A stretch of 64,000 bases of DNA. It comes from UBA10649 sp965227045. Lineage in GTDB: Bacteria > Actinomycetota > Actinomycetes > S36-B12. Position numbers and translations under genes: made by a program. Under the pieces are notes generated by a model, which was not told where the DNA came from, did not search any database, and saw nothing but the letters and a program-made list of their open reading frames with translations. Shown in pieces: positions 8,546 to 18,404 of the stretch; within the stretch, counting starts at the first letter, position 1, and every line of letters starts with the position of its first letter. The stretch lies in assembly GCA_965227045.1 (NCBI GenBank), contig OZ245718.1, positions 2,790,001-2,854,000 of the forward strand, in the 5' to 3' direction.

Positions 8546-9840
8546 GCCAGTCCCTCGCCGGTGAGTTCGAGACTGAGCGCGTCGACGGCCCGCCAGCAGT
8601 CGTGAAAGGTGCAGTACAGCGGAGCCGGCGCGAACCTGACGATGTCCGGCTTGCGATCGTCGGCGACCACGCCCCAGTTCTCGCTGAGTCGATCGCACAG
8701 TTCCGCGACGTCGAGGTCGAGCCGGACCGACAGTTGCGCGCCGTGCCGCTCGTCCTGGCTCGGGGTCACGATCGTCAACGGGGTGCGCTCGGCAAGGGAG
8801 TCGAGCAGCCCGCGCAGGTACGCGGTCAGGCGCAGGCTGCGGTCGCGGATCGCGGCCATGCCGACCTCGTCGAAGATCTGCAGCGACGTTCGGACCGGTC
8901 CCATGGCGAGGATGGGCGGGTTGGACAACGACCACGCGTCGGCAGAGGGCTGCGGGCTGGTTTCCGGTCGCATCTCGAAGCGGGTCGCCGGGTCGGTGCT
9001 CCACCACCCCTCAAGCCTCGGCAGCGCCGGACCGGTGACGTGCCGGTCGTGCACGAATGCGCCCGCGACTGCTCCCGGTCCTGAGTTCACGTACTTATAG
9101 GTGCACCAGGCGGCGAAGTCGACATCCCAGTCATGCAGTAGAAGGGGGATGTTGCCGGCTGCGTGCGCGAGATCCCAGCCGACTGTCGCGCCGATTGCAT
9201 GTCCGGCGGCCGTGATCGCGGGCATGTCCATCACCTCGCCGGTGAGGTAGTTCACGCCGCTGAGCATCACCGTCGCGATCGAGTGGGCGTGGTCGTTGAG
9301 CGTGGCGATGATGTCTTCGGTGCGCAGCGTGTCCTCGCCCGGCCGCGGCTGGAGTCTGAGAACGGCGGTGTCGGGGTCATACCCGCGCAGGCCGACGTGG
9401 CTCCGCACGGCGTAGGAGTCCGAGGAGAACGCGTAGTCCTCGATGACGATGCGGTGCCGGATCGCCGTCGGGCGGTAGAAGGACGCGAGAAGCAGGTGGA
9501 GGTTCACCGTCAGCGAGTTCATCGCCACCACCTCGTGCGGCTCGGCGCCCACGAGTCGGGCAGCCGATTCCCTGAGATCCTCGTGATAGGAGAACCAGGG
9601 GCGATCCGCGTCGCCGTGCCCGTGCACTCCGTACTGCTCCCAGGCGTCGAGGTCTGCCATCAGCTCGGCCCGCGTGGCCTGCGGCTGGAGCCCGAGCGAG
9701 TTGCCCGCGAGGTACGCCGTCAGCGGGAACTCCCCGCCGACCGCGGGCGGGATGAGGAACTCGTCTCGGCGTGATGCGGGGTCCTCGACGGCGTCGAGTT
9801 CGAGGGCGAGGTCTTCTCGGACGTCAGTCACGCTGCTCAT
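8542..9840 (-). CDS. kynU: Kynureninase
   Basis: A 432-residue fold-type I PLP enzyme. The Schiff-base lysine is Lys249 in CTYKYVNSGPG; family segments YLAGNSLGLQP (residues 43-53), MNSLTVNLHLLL and GWDLAHAAGN are present. It hydrolyses 3-hydroxykynurenine to 3-hydroxyanthranilate and alanine (or kynurenine to anthranilate). Both ends overlap neighbours by 4 nt (ATGA), indicating tight translational coupling with the formamidase upstream and the monooxygenase downstream. Confidence 0.96.
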   Translation of the reverse strand: MSSVTDVREDLALELDAVEDPASRRDEFLIPPAVGGEFPLTAYLAGNSLGLQPQATRAELMADLDAWEQYGVHGHGDADRPWFSYHEDLRESAARLVGAEPHEVVAMNSLTVNLHLLLASFYRPTAIRHRIVIEDYAFSSDSYAVRSHVGLRGYDPDTAVLRLQPRPGEDTLRTEDIIATLNDHAHSIATVMLSGVNYLTGEVMDMPAITAAGHAIGATVGWDLAHAAGNIPLLLHDWDVDFAAWCTYKYVNSGPGAVAGAFVHDRHVTGPALPRLEGWWSTDPATRFEMRPETSPQPSADAWSLSNPPILAMGPVRTSLQIFDEVGMAAIRDRSLRLTAYLRGLLDSLAERTPLTIVTPSQDERHGAQLSVRLDLDVAELCDRLSENWGVVADDRKPDIVRFAPAPLYCTFHDCWRAVDALSLELTGEGLA

Positions 9841-10544
9841 TCAATACCCAGGCCCGAGGCGAGCCGATCCAGTTCCCGCAGTAGTGCTGGCCACGCGGCG
9901 CTGGCTGGCTCGATCGGCTCGAAGTGCCCGCAGTCGGGGAGGGCGACGAGCCGGGCCGCTGGGCCCATCGCGGCTGCGTAGGACGCGCCGACCTCGATGG
10001 GAACGGTGTCGTCCTGCTCGCCGTGCAGGACGACCACGCCGTTCCGCGGCGCCGGCCGGCGCCGCGGGTCGAGATCAGTTCGGTCAGCGGCGCCTGATCC
10101 CAGGAACGCGCGGACCGCGCCGGAACCCAGGTTGAGGTCGTCGGCAAGGACTAGGTCGGCGACCGGTGCGAGCGCGAGGGTTGTCGCGGTGAGCCCGGGC
10201 TCGGCGGCGAGCCACAGGGCGAGGTGGCCGCCCGCGGAGTGTCCGACGAGCTGGGCGCCCTCCGGCAACTGCGCGACTGCCGTGTGAACGTCGGACACGG
10301 TTGCGTCGGGATCCCCGGGAATCCTGCGGTACTCGAGGCTGAACACCGTGTGCCCGCGACCCGCGAGAGCCGTAGCCAGCGGTCGCAGGTGCTTCCGGTC
10401 GTACGTCGCGCGCCAGAAGCCGCCGTGGATCAAGACGACCGTGCTGAGCGTCGGCGCAGTGTCCTCCGGTACGTACACGTCGGCCACCTGATCGGGGCCG
10501 TCGCCGTAAGGCCACGTCCGGTCGGGAGGACGCTCATTGGGCAT
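9837..10544 (-). CDS. Alpha/beta-hydrolase kynurenine formamidase
   Basis: A 235-residue alpha/beta hydrolase with an oxyanion segment HGGFWR (residues 40-45), a nucleophile elbow GHSAGG, an Asp in HGEQDDTVP and a catalytic His in CGHFEPI. HGGxW is typical of kynurenine formamidases of the alpha/beta type, distinct from the metal-dependent KynB family. It would hydrolyse N-formylkynurenine to kynurenine and formate. It is the first gene of the operon; a GATACT hexamer (10551-10556) lies 6 nt before ATG 10544. Without the operon it would only be called a hydrolase. Confidence 0.85.
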   Translation of the reverse strand: MPNERPPDRTWPYGDGPDQVADVYVPEDTAPTLSTVVLIHGGFWRATYDRKHLRPLATALAGRGHTVFSLEYRRIPGDPDATVSDVHTAVAQLPEGAQLVGHSAGGHLALWLAAEPGLTATTLALAPVADLVLADDLNLGSGAVRAFLGSGAADRTDLDPRRRPAPRNGVVVLHGEQDDTVPIEVGASYAAAMGPAARLVALPDCGHFEPIEPASAAWPALLRELDRLASGLGIE

Positions 10545-10550
10545 GAGTGG

Positions 10551-10572
10551 AGTATCGCAATCGACCTACACT
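10551..10572. promoter_or_regulatory. Divergent overlapping promoter region, kynurenine operon / CPBP
   Basis: Minus-strand GATACT (10551-10556) ends 6 nt before formamidase ATG 10544. Plus-strand TACACT (10567-10572) ends 8 nt before ATG 10581. The two hexamers are 10 bp apart in a 36-bp intergenic region. Confidence 0.45.
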
Positions 10573-10580
10573 GGCGGGCG

Positions 10581-11426
10581 ATGATCGATCTGGTGTATCC
10601 CGAGCAGCAGGCGGGGCTGGCCTGGTGGCCGGTCGCGCTAGTCATCGTGACCCTGATCGTGCTCAACGTGGTCAACAACCGCCTGGCGCCGCAGACTCAC
10701 TACCTGCTCTGGTCGTTCGGCGGGTCAGTCGGCTTCCTCGCCCTCGGTTTGCTCGACGGAAACACCTGGACCGACATGGGCCTGGGCTGGCAGTACCTGC
10801 TGCCTGGGCTGATCTGGGCCGCAATCTGCATCGGCGGCGTCACCGCGGTGTACCTGATCGGTTCGGCATTCAAGAAGACTCGAACCGCGTTCCACGATGA
10901 GCGGATGACCGATCTCAGCGGCAGTCGCATGATGTTCCAGGCACTGGTCGAGGTGCCGTTCGGGACGGTCCTGCTTGAGGAGATCGCCTTCCGCGCCGTG
11001 CTGTTCTCGATGCTGACGCGCAGGTACGGGCTCGTGTGGGGCGTCATCATCTCGTCCGTGCTGTTTGGCCTGTGGCACATCCTGCCCAGCATCGGCACGC
11101 ATGAGCAGAACCCCGCGCTCGGATCTGTTGTGGGCGGAGGGCGGCGCGGGAACATCCTCGCGGTCGCGCTGAGCGTGCTGACGACGACGATCGCGGGGGT
11201 GATCTTCGCCTTCCTGCGCCTCATCTCCGGCAGCGTGCTCGGGCCGATGGGCCTGCACTGGGCGACGAACGGTCTTGGCTACGCGTTCTCCTGGCTCCTG
11301 ATCCGCACCCGCGACCGCCAACGCGCACGGCACCGGGCCGAGATCCGGCGGCAGCAGCGCGAGAAGCGTGAGGCGGAGGAGGCCGGCCACGCTCGAGCGG
11401 ACGACCAGTTAGGTGGCGTTGAATGA
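10581..11426 (+). CDS. CPBP-family intramembrane metalloprotease
   Basis: A 281-residue multi-pass membrane protein carrying the CPBP/Abi motifs: EEIAFR (motif 1, the glutamate pair and arginine), FGLWHIL (motif 2 histidine) and GLHWATNGLG (motif 3). About six to seven hydrophobic segments are visible, and a basic, charged C-terminal tail (residues 245-281) lies in the cytoplasm. Members are glutamate-type intramembrane proteases or, in some operons, immunity proteins; no bacteriocin gene is adjacent. The stop overlaps an ATG (11423) of the next frame by 4 nt. Confidence 0.87.
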   Translation: MIDLVYPEQQAGLAWWPVALVIVTLIVLNVVNNRLAPQTHYLLWSFGGSVGFLALGLLDGNTWTDMGLGWQYLLPGLIWAAICIGGVTAVYLIGSAFKKTRTAFHDERMTDLSGSRMMFQALVEVPFGTVLLEEIAFRAVLFSMLTRRYGLVWGVIISSVLFGLWHILPSIGTHEQNPALGSVVGGGRRGNILAVALSVLTTTIAGVIFAFLRLISGSVLGPMGLHWATNGLGYAFSWLLIRTRDRQRARHRAEIRRQQREKREAEEAGHARADDQLGGVE

Positions 11427-11488
11427 CAGCGATGGAATTCACCCCGTACGATGCTGCTGCGTACACGAACAGCATGGAGGAGCCACGG

Positions 11489-11791
11489 ATGGATGCAGCG
11501 CGAGCGCCCCAGTCGCACGAGGAGGCTGGCAGCACCCTCAGCGACCGCGATCGCGGCATCCTGGAGTTCGAGCGCCAGTGGTGGAAGTACGCCGGAGCCA
11601 AGGAGCAGGCGATCCGCGATCTGTTCGAGATGAGCGGAACGCGCTACTACCAGATCCTCAACGGGCTGATCGACGACCCGCAGGCGCTGGCTTTCGACCC
11701 GATGCTCGTCAAGAGGCTTCGACGCATGCGCGCCTCACGCCAACGAGCGCGGTCCGCTCGCCGGCTGGGCATTGAACTGGAGACCCGCTAG
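11489..11791 (+). CDS. DUF3263 family protein
   Basis: Matches the actinobacterial DUF3263 family throughout: LSDRDRGILEFERQWWKY, AGAKEQAIRDLFEMSGTRYY, then QILNGLIDDPQALAFDP and a basic C-terminus (MLVKRLRRMRASRQRAR). It looks like a helix-turn-helix-like, nucleic-acid-binding protein; function is unassigned. ATG 11489 is preferred because GGAGGAG lies 7 nt upstream and the resulting 100-residue length fits the family; an in-frame ATG at 11423 overlapping the CPBP stop is the alternative. It lies 16 bp before the solute-binding protein gene. Confidence 0.85.
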   Translation: MDAARAPQSHEEAGSTLSDRDRGILEFERQWWKYAGAKEQAIRDLFEMSGTRYYQILNGLIDDPQALAFDPMLVKRLRRMRASRQRARSARRLGIELETR

Positions 11792-11807
11792 CAGTCGGGA
11801 GAGGGCA

Positions 11808-13055
11808 ATGCGGCCACGCCACGTGAAGGTTCTCGTCAGCGCTGGACTTGCGCTCGCCATAGGCGCGTTCGGACTCGCCGTCGCTCCGAGCGGGTCCGCA
11901 GCGACCAAAGCGAAGCCGATAACCATCTGGGCCGATGCCGCACACGCACCTGTGATCACCGCTCTGCTGCCCAACGGCTACCGCGGCTCGCCGGTGATCG
12001 TGGTGCCGAAGGACATGAACGCCATCCGTGACGAGCTGGCAGCCGTTCCCGAGGCGTCCGCACCCGACATCATCTGGGCCGATGCAACATGGACGGGCCA
12101 GCTCTCGGCGGCAGGCAGCGTCGTTGCGCTGCCGCTAGGCAAGAAGGCCACTGCATCGTTCCGCGCCAACGCCCTCAGCGGCTTCCAGGTCGGCACCGCC
12201 GGATACGGCATCCCCGTTCAGGTGAGCAATCTGGCACTGATCTCCAACGTGACGCTTGTTCCGAACCCGCCGTCGACGTTTTCCGCGCTCAGCGACATCG
12301 GGCTGCGCCTGGTCAAGTCGGGCAAGGCAAAGGTCGCCTTCGGCGCGCCGCAGGGCGGCGACAGCGACGGGTACTCGATGTACCCGCTGTTCAGCGGCCT
12401 GGGCGGCTACTTCTTCGGGCGCAACGCCGACGGTGTCCTTGACCCCACGCTGATCGGACTGGCCAACAAGACGTTCCTGCAGAACTCGACCGCGATCGAC
12501 TCGTGGAACGAGTCCGGTCTCATCAGCGCGGCGCTGACCGACGCGAAAGCCCGCAAGACCTTCGCCAACGGGAAGTCACCGTTCTGGCTCGCTGGTCCCG
12601 AGGAGATCGCGACCCTGCTCAAGTTGAGCTTCGTGTACCGGATCACCTCGGTGCCGCCGATCGTCAGCGGCATCAAGGCCGCCCCGCTGCTGCGGCTGCA
12701 GGGATTCATGATGACCAAGTTCGCCGCCACCCACGGAGTGCAGGACCAGGCCTCCAAGCTGATTCGTCTGGTCTTCGGCGCGGCTCCGGCACAGGTCTCC
12801 CTTGCCGCCGCGTCCGGGCTCATCCCCGCCAACCGCACCGCGGTGGGGCAGGTCGCCGAGAAGCGTCTCCAGGCGATCGACCTCGCGGGCGCGGACGGTG
12901 TGGCGATCCCCAACATCCCGCAGATGGGCGCGGTGTGGGCTCCGTACGGGTCGGCGTGGTCGATCAGCACCGCCGGGGTCGATGCCAAGCTGGCGAAGCC
13001 GTCATTCAAGCTTGCCCAGGCGACCGTCGAAGCGTCTTTGGGGATCGGCCGCTAG
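11808..13055 (+). CDS. Orphan ABC-type extracellular solute-binding protein
   Basis: A 415-residue exported protein with an N-terminal signal (VKVLVSAGLALAIGAFG, then PSGSAA) and no lipobox cysteine, so it is predicted to be released by signal peptidase I. The mature part resembles maltose-type binding proteins (family 1): PITIWADAAHAPVI, a hinge region YGIPVQVSNLALISN, and MYPLFSGLGGYFFG. ATG 11808 follows a purine-rich GGGAGAGGG. No permease or ATPase gene is nearby, and the next gene is groEL; absence of a lipid anchor is unusual for a monoderm binding protein. Ligand unknown, perhaps a maltooligosaccharide. Confidence 0.78.
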   Translation: MRPRHVKVLVSAGLALAIGAFGLAVAPSGSAATKAKPITIWADAAHAPVITALLPNGYRGSPVIVVPKDMNAIRDELAAVPEASAPDIIWADATWTGQLSAAGSVVALPLGKKATASFRANALSGFQVGTAGYGIPVQVSNLALISNVTLVPNPPSTFSALSDIGLRLVKSGKAKVAFGAPQGGDSDGYSMYPLFSGLGGYFFGRNADGVLDPTLIGLANKTFLQNSTAIDSWNESGLISAALTDAKARKTFANGKSPFWLAGPEEIATLLKLSFVYRITSVPPIVSGIKAAPLLRLQGFMMTKFAATHGVQDQASKLIRLVFGAAPAQVSLAAASGLIPANRTAVGQVAEKRLQAIDLAGADGVAIPNIPQMGAVWAPYGSAWSISTAGVDAKLAKPSFKLAQATVEASLGIGR

Positions 13056-13064
13056 GCCCGACCA

Positions 13065-13091
13065 TTTGCACTCACCTAGGGCGAGTGCTAA
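13065..13091. promoter_or_regulatory. CIRCE element (HrcA operator) of groEL
   Basis: The left arm TTTGCACTC (one mismatch to TTAGCACTC), a 9-nt spacer and a perfect right arm GAGTGCTAA lie 69 nt upstream of groEL. The right arm also pairs with a third half-site, TTGGCACTC (13099-13107), forming a second overlapping inverted repeat. HrcA represses such promoters until heat shock; hrcA itself is not in the window. Confidence 0.9.
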
Positions 13092-13159
13092 CTTTTAGTT
13101 GGCACTCGACACCCGAGAGTGACAGCATCCGTTCGGACGTTCCTGGAGGAACAGGCCTC

Positions 13160-14797
<1,638 letters not shown>

Positions 14798-14818
14798 GTC
14801 CTGCACTAGCGCACCCGG

Positions 14819-14852
14819 AAGGGGCGGTCCTCCTCACGGAGGACCGCCCCTT
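14819..14852 (+). terminator. Intrinsic terminator-like hairpin after groEL
   Basis: A perfect 15-bp GC-rich stem (AAGGGGCGGTCCTCC with its complement) and TCAC loop, 21 bp after the groEL stop. The trailing sequence TTCCTCTG is only moderately T-rich. Confidence 0.8.
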
Positions 14853-14866
14853 CCTCTGTGCCGACC

Positions 14867-14913
14867 TTGAGGTTGGCGTGGAAATGGATGCGCGAAACCC
14901 ACGCCAACCTCAA
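14867..14913. repeat. 15-bp perfect inverted repeat
   Basis: TTGAGGTTGGCGTGG (14867-14881) is perfectly complementary to 14899-14913 across a 17-nt loop. It immediately follows the groEL terminator and precedes the YceI-like gene. It is not related in sequence to the palindromic repeats at 34.7 and 59.6 kb. It may be a REP-like element or a second terminator. Confidence 0.6.
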
Positions 14914-14983
14914 CGTCAGCGGGGGTGGGCCGGGCCTGTGTGGCCGAGCCGCTGTGGCAGGGTGGACGGGTGAGGGCGAACCG

Positions 14984-15478
14984 GTGACGGCGAATGAAGG
15001 CACGTGGACGGTGCAGGCGGTCGACGGCGCCGACGTGCGCCTGCGCAGCGGACGGATCGGCCTGATGAGCGTCGATGTCAGCGCACCTGTGACCGCGGGT
15101 GACCTGCACGTCGACGGCGAGCGGGTTCAGTTGCGGCTGACTCTTGCGCTGGACAAGTTGCGGACCAACTTCGTGATGCAGCGTGCTGCACGCTCGCTCA
15201 TCACCCGCAACGAGGCGCACGCGCTGACCTACACCGGCATAGGGGTCTCGGGTCAGCCTTGGCAGGTCAGCGGCGCTGCAGTGGCGGGCGATGTCACAGT
15301 CGAGTTGTCACTCACCGTGACTCCCGTCGGTCCAGCGGACGACCCGATGTCCGAGATCGAGCTCGTCGGCAGCGCCGAACTCGGCACGATCCACCTGCCG
15401 CTGCCGGGGCTAGGAACCGTGGACGACTTCGCCTTCGACGTCGACGCTCGGCTGGCGCTTCGCATCGAATCGGTCTAG
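14984..15478 (+). CDS. YceI-like (lipocalin-fold) protein, putative
   Basis: A 164-residue, beta-strand-rich protein without signal peptide (GTWTVQAVDGADVRLRSGR at the start, EIELVGSAELGTIHLP and DDFAFDVDARLALRIES at the end). The alternating pattern and length resemble YceI-type beta barrels that bind isoprenoid or amphiphilic ligands, but the match is by impression only. GTG 14984 was chosen because upstream sequence is palindromic, non-coding DNA. The 3' end overlaps the convergent ClC gene by 69 nt. Confidence 0.6.
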   Translation: MTANEGTWTVQAVDGADVRLRSGRIGLMSVDVSAPVTAGDLHVDGERVQLRLTLALDKLRTNFVMQRAARSLITRNEAHALTYTGIGVSGQPWQVSGAAVAGDVTVELSLTVTPVGPADDPMSEIELVGSAELGTIHLPLPGLGTVDDFAFDVDARLALRIESV

Positions 15479-16726
15479 CGCCTGGCGCATTCCGAAGCCG
15501 ATCACCGCACCGATGATCGCGAACGGCGCTACGGCAGGCCCGGCGGAGCCGATGAGCAGCATGGCGAGCAGCGCAGACGTGAACGGCAGCCGCAGAAGCA
15601 CCGTGACGCTCGCGGCGATCGCCGCTGCCGCCATCGGGCTCACGGACAGGTCGTTGATCAGCAGGCTGGCCGCGAGTCCGACGCCGACGCCGAGGTAGGT
15701 CGCGGGGAAGATCGGGCCGCCTCGGAAGCCGCCGCCGAGCGCCAGTCCGTAGGCAAGCGCTTTGCCCACAACGACCAGGAGGACGGTGGCCAGGGATGTC
15801 TGCGCGAGCAGGTCGCCCATCCCGTTCTCGCCGGAGAACAGGATCAGGTTCACGCCGACGTCGCCGACATTCGTGACGACCAGGGCGATCACTCCGGTCA
15901 GCAAGGCCACCGCAACGAGAACGGCCGAGCGATGCCGGGCGGCTACCGCGGAGACCTGCTCGCCGAACTCGCGAATCAATACGGCGAGCAGTCCAGCGAC
16001 TATGGCCACGAGGAAGCCGAAGAAGAGATCGCGGAACGTCTCCTGCGTGTATTGGGGCAAGCCCGGAACCACGAGTGCGTGCATATGCAGCCCGGACCAG
16101 GCGCCGACGCCGATCTGGACGAGGTATCCGGTGCCGAGTGCGACGAACGCAGGAACCAGAGCCACTGCGGGCATTGCGCCCATGGCCGAGAACTCCAGCA
16201 GCATGAACGCGGTGACGAAGGGGTTGCCGAGGATCAGGCCGATCGCCGCAGCACCGCCGAGGAGCATGCCCAGCTGCACGACCTGCGGAGGCTTGCCGCG
16301 CAGCAGCAGGGCGCCGAGGGTCGTGCCGAGGATGACCAGTGGCGCCTCGGGGCCGAGCACGATGCCGAAGACCAGGGATCCGGCAGCGGCGAGCAGGATC
16401 GACGGCGCATTGATGGGCAGCACGTTGAAGTGCAGCCCGGTGAGCGGACCCTGGCCGGTTGCGCCCGGCATCCGCCACGCGAGAGCGACCACGCCGGCAC
16501 CGATGAGCAGCAGCAGGAAGATCCACCATGCCGGGATCGTGGTCCAGCCGAACGTGCCCGGCAGGTCGCTCCACAGGTACTCCTGCAGGAAGTTGACGAT
16601 CCCGAGGTAGGCGGCCGCGCCGAGCGAGGCGATGACGCCGATGATGACGGCCAGCACAAGCGCCTGACGGCCAAGCGACTCCGGCACCGCCGGAGTCGTG
16701 GGGGTCATGGGGGTGCCTGTGCTCAT
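15410..16726 (-). CDS. ClC-family chloride channel/antiporter
   Basis: A 438-residue polytopic membrane protein with ClC landmarks: LGPEAPLVILG (the gating-glutamate region, GxEGP variant), repeated small-residue helices and GGGFRGGPIFPATYLG (the GxFxP filter motif). About ten membrane helices are visible. It exchanges or conducts chloride/fluoride-type anions. ATG 16726 overlaps the XPB stop (ATGA), with GGGAGA upstream inside the XPB end, so it is probably cotranscribed with XPB. The stop lies within the convergent YceI-like gene. Confidence 0.87.
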   Translation of the reverse strand: MSTGTPMTPTTPAVPESLGRQALVLAVIIGVIASLGAAAYLGIVNFLQEYLWSDLPGTFGWTTIPAWWIFLLLLIGAGVVALAWRMPGATGQGPLTGLHFNVLPINAPSILLAAAGSLVFGIVLGPEAPLVILGTTLGALLLRGKPPQVVQLGMLLGGAAAIGLILGNPFVTAFMLLEFSAMGAMPAVALVPAFVALGTGYLVQIGVGAWSGLHMHALVVPGLPQYTQETFRDLFFGFLVAIVAGLLAVLIREFGEQVSAVAARHRSAVLVAVALLTGVIALVVTNVGDVGVNLILFSGENGMGDLLAQTSLATVLLVVVGKALAYGLALGGGFRGGPIFPATYLGVGVGLAASLLINDLSVSPMAAAAIAASVTVLLRLPFTSALLAMLLIGSAGPAVAPFAIIGAVIGFGMRQALDRFDAKRQPSVDVEGEVVHGS

Positions 16727-18381
16727 GTGTTCTCCCAAGTGCCGCTGTGGATGTCTTCGGCGTCAATGATCCGGTACGAGTAGCCCTGCTCGGCGAGGAA
16801 ACGCTGACGATGCTGAGCGAAGTCTGCGTCGACGGTGTCGCGCGTGACGATCGAGTAGAAGTGAGCCGAACCGCCGTCTGCCTTCGGGCGCAGGATTCGG
16901 CCGAGGCGCTGCGCCTCCTCCTGACGTGATCCGAAGGTGCCGCTCACCTGGATGGCGACACCGGCCTCGGGCAGGTCGACGGAGAAGTTGGCCACCTTGC
17001 TCACGACCAGAACTCGTGTCTCGCCGTCACGAAAACTGGCGAAGAGGCGCTCGCGCTCCTTGACGGGCGTAGCGCCGGTGATGATCGGCGCGTCCAGGTG
17101 CTCGCCGAGCTCGGCCAGCTGGTCCAGGTACTGGCCGATGATCAGGACGCGATCGCCGGCATGGCGATTGACGATCTCCTCGGCGATGCGGACCTTCTCG
17201 GGAGTGGAGGCGGCGAGGCGGTAGCGGTCCTCGGGCTCGGCCATCGCATACGTCATGCGGTCGGCGTCGGACAAGGTGACTCGCACCTCCACGCAGTCCG
17301 CGGGAGCGATGTAGCCCTGGGCCTCGATGTCCTTCCACGGGGCGTCGTACCGCTTCGGTCCGATCAGCGAGAACACGTCGCTCTCGCGACCGTCCTCGCG
17401 TACGAGCGTCGCCGTCAGTCCCAGGCGGCGGCGGGACTGGATATCGGCGGTGAACCGGAAGATGGGTGCCGGGAGCAGGTGCACCTCGTCGTAGATGATC
17501 AGGCCCCAGTCGCGCGAGTCGAAGACCTCCAGGTGCGGGTAGATGCCCTGGCGCTTCGTCGTCATCACCTGGTACGTGGCGATGGTGACCGGCCGGATCT
17601 CCTTCTTCGCTCCGGAGTACTCGCCGATCTCGTCGGCGGTGAGGGTCGTGCGACGCAGCAGCTCGTCACGCCACTGCCTGGCCGAGACGGTGTTCGTGAC
17701 GAGGATCAGCGTGGTTGCCTGCGCGAGGGCCATCGCGAGGGTGCCGACAATCGTCTTGCCCGAGCCGCACGGCAGTACGACGACTCCAGAGCCACCGTGC
17801 CAGAAGCCCTCGGCCGCCTCGGTCTGGTACGGGCGGGGTTGCCATTCGCCGGCCTGCAGTCCGATGGAGTGACGCTCCCCGTCGACATAGCCGGCGACGT
17901 CCTCTGCCGGCCAGCCGAGTTTCACGAGAGCCTGCTTGAGGTGCCCGCGTTCGCTGGGATGGACGATCACGGTGGTCGAGTCGACGCGTGCTCCGATCAG
18001 CGGCGCTACCTTGCGGCTGCGCAGCACCTCCTCGAGCACGGCGGTATCGATTGCCTGGAGTACCAGTCCGTGCACGGGGTGGTTGTTGATCTGGAGTCGG
18101 CCGTACCGCGACATGGTCTCCGCTACGTCGATCAGCAGAGCATGGGGGACGGGGTAGCGCGAGTACTTCAGGAGCGTGTCGACGACCTGCTCGGCGTCAT
18201 GGCCGGCCGCGCGGGCGTTCCACAGCCCCAGCGGAGTGAGGCGATAGGTGTGGATGTGCTCGGGCGCGCGTTCCAACTCCGCGAACGGCGCGATCGCCTT
18301 GCGGCACTCGTCGGCCTGCGCGTGATCAACTTCGAGCAGCAGTGTCTTGTCGCTTTGAACGATCAGGGGTCCGTCGGCCAC
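16723..18381 (-). CDS. DNA repair helicase XPB (ERCC3-like)
   Basis: A 552-residue SF2 helicase. The N-terminal DRD-like part (residues 1-180) precedes RPYQTEAAEGF (Q-motif-like), Walker A LPCGSGKT, Walker B IIYDEVHLLP, motif III LGLTATLVRED and motif VI QEEAQRLGRILRPK. The ThM-like/RED region (LVREDGR) is present. Bacterial XPB proteins are 3'-5' helicases proposed in excision repair. A leaderless start is suggested: TAGGCT (18388-18393) lies 6 nt before GTG 18381. The usual partner, a helicase-C protein, is here 3.5 kb away at 21916-23949. Confidence 0.95.
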   Translation of the reverse strand: MADGPLIVQSDKTLLLEVDHAQADECRKAIAPFAELERAPEHIHTYRLTPLGLWNARAAGHDAEQVVDTLLKYSRYPVPHALLIDVAETMSRYGRLQINNHPVHGLVLQAIDTAVLEEVLRSRKVAPLIGARVDSTTVIVHPSERGHLKQALVKLGWPAEDVAGYVDGERHSIGLQAGEWQPRPYQTEAAEGFWHGGSGVVVLPCGSGKTIVGTLAMALAQATTLILVTNTVSARQWRDELLRRTTLTADEIGEYSGAKKEIRPVTIATYQVMTTKRQGIYPHLEVFDSRDWGLIIYDEVHLLPAPIFRFTADIQSRRRLGLTATLVREDGRESDVFSLIGPKRYDAPWKDIEAQGYIAPADCVEVRVTLSDADRMTYAMAEPEDRYRLAASTPEKVRIAEEIVNRHAGDRVLIIGQYLDQLAELGEHLDAPIITGATPVKERERLFASFRDGETRVLVVSKVANFSVDLPEAGVAIQVSGTFGSRQEEAQRLGRILRPKADGGSAHFYSIVTRDTVDADFAQHRQRFLAEQGYSYRIIDAEDIHSGTWENT

Positions 18382-18387
18382 CGCCTG

Positions 18388-18393
18388 AGCCTA
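18388..18393 (-). promoter_or_regulatory. -10 hexamer TAGGCT of XPB leaderless promoter
   Basis: TAGGCT ends 6 nt upstream of GTG 18381 in an intergenic gap of only 23 bp behind the M20 gene. Confidence 0.5.
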
Positions 18394-18404
18394 CGGGGTA
18401 CGCG

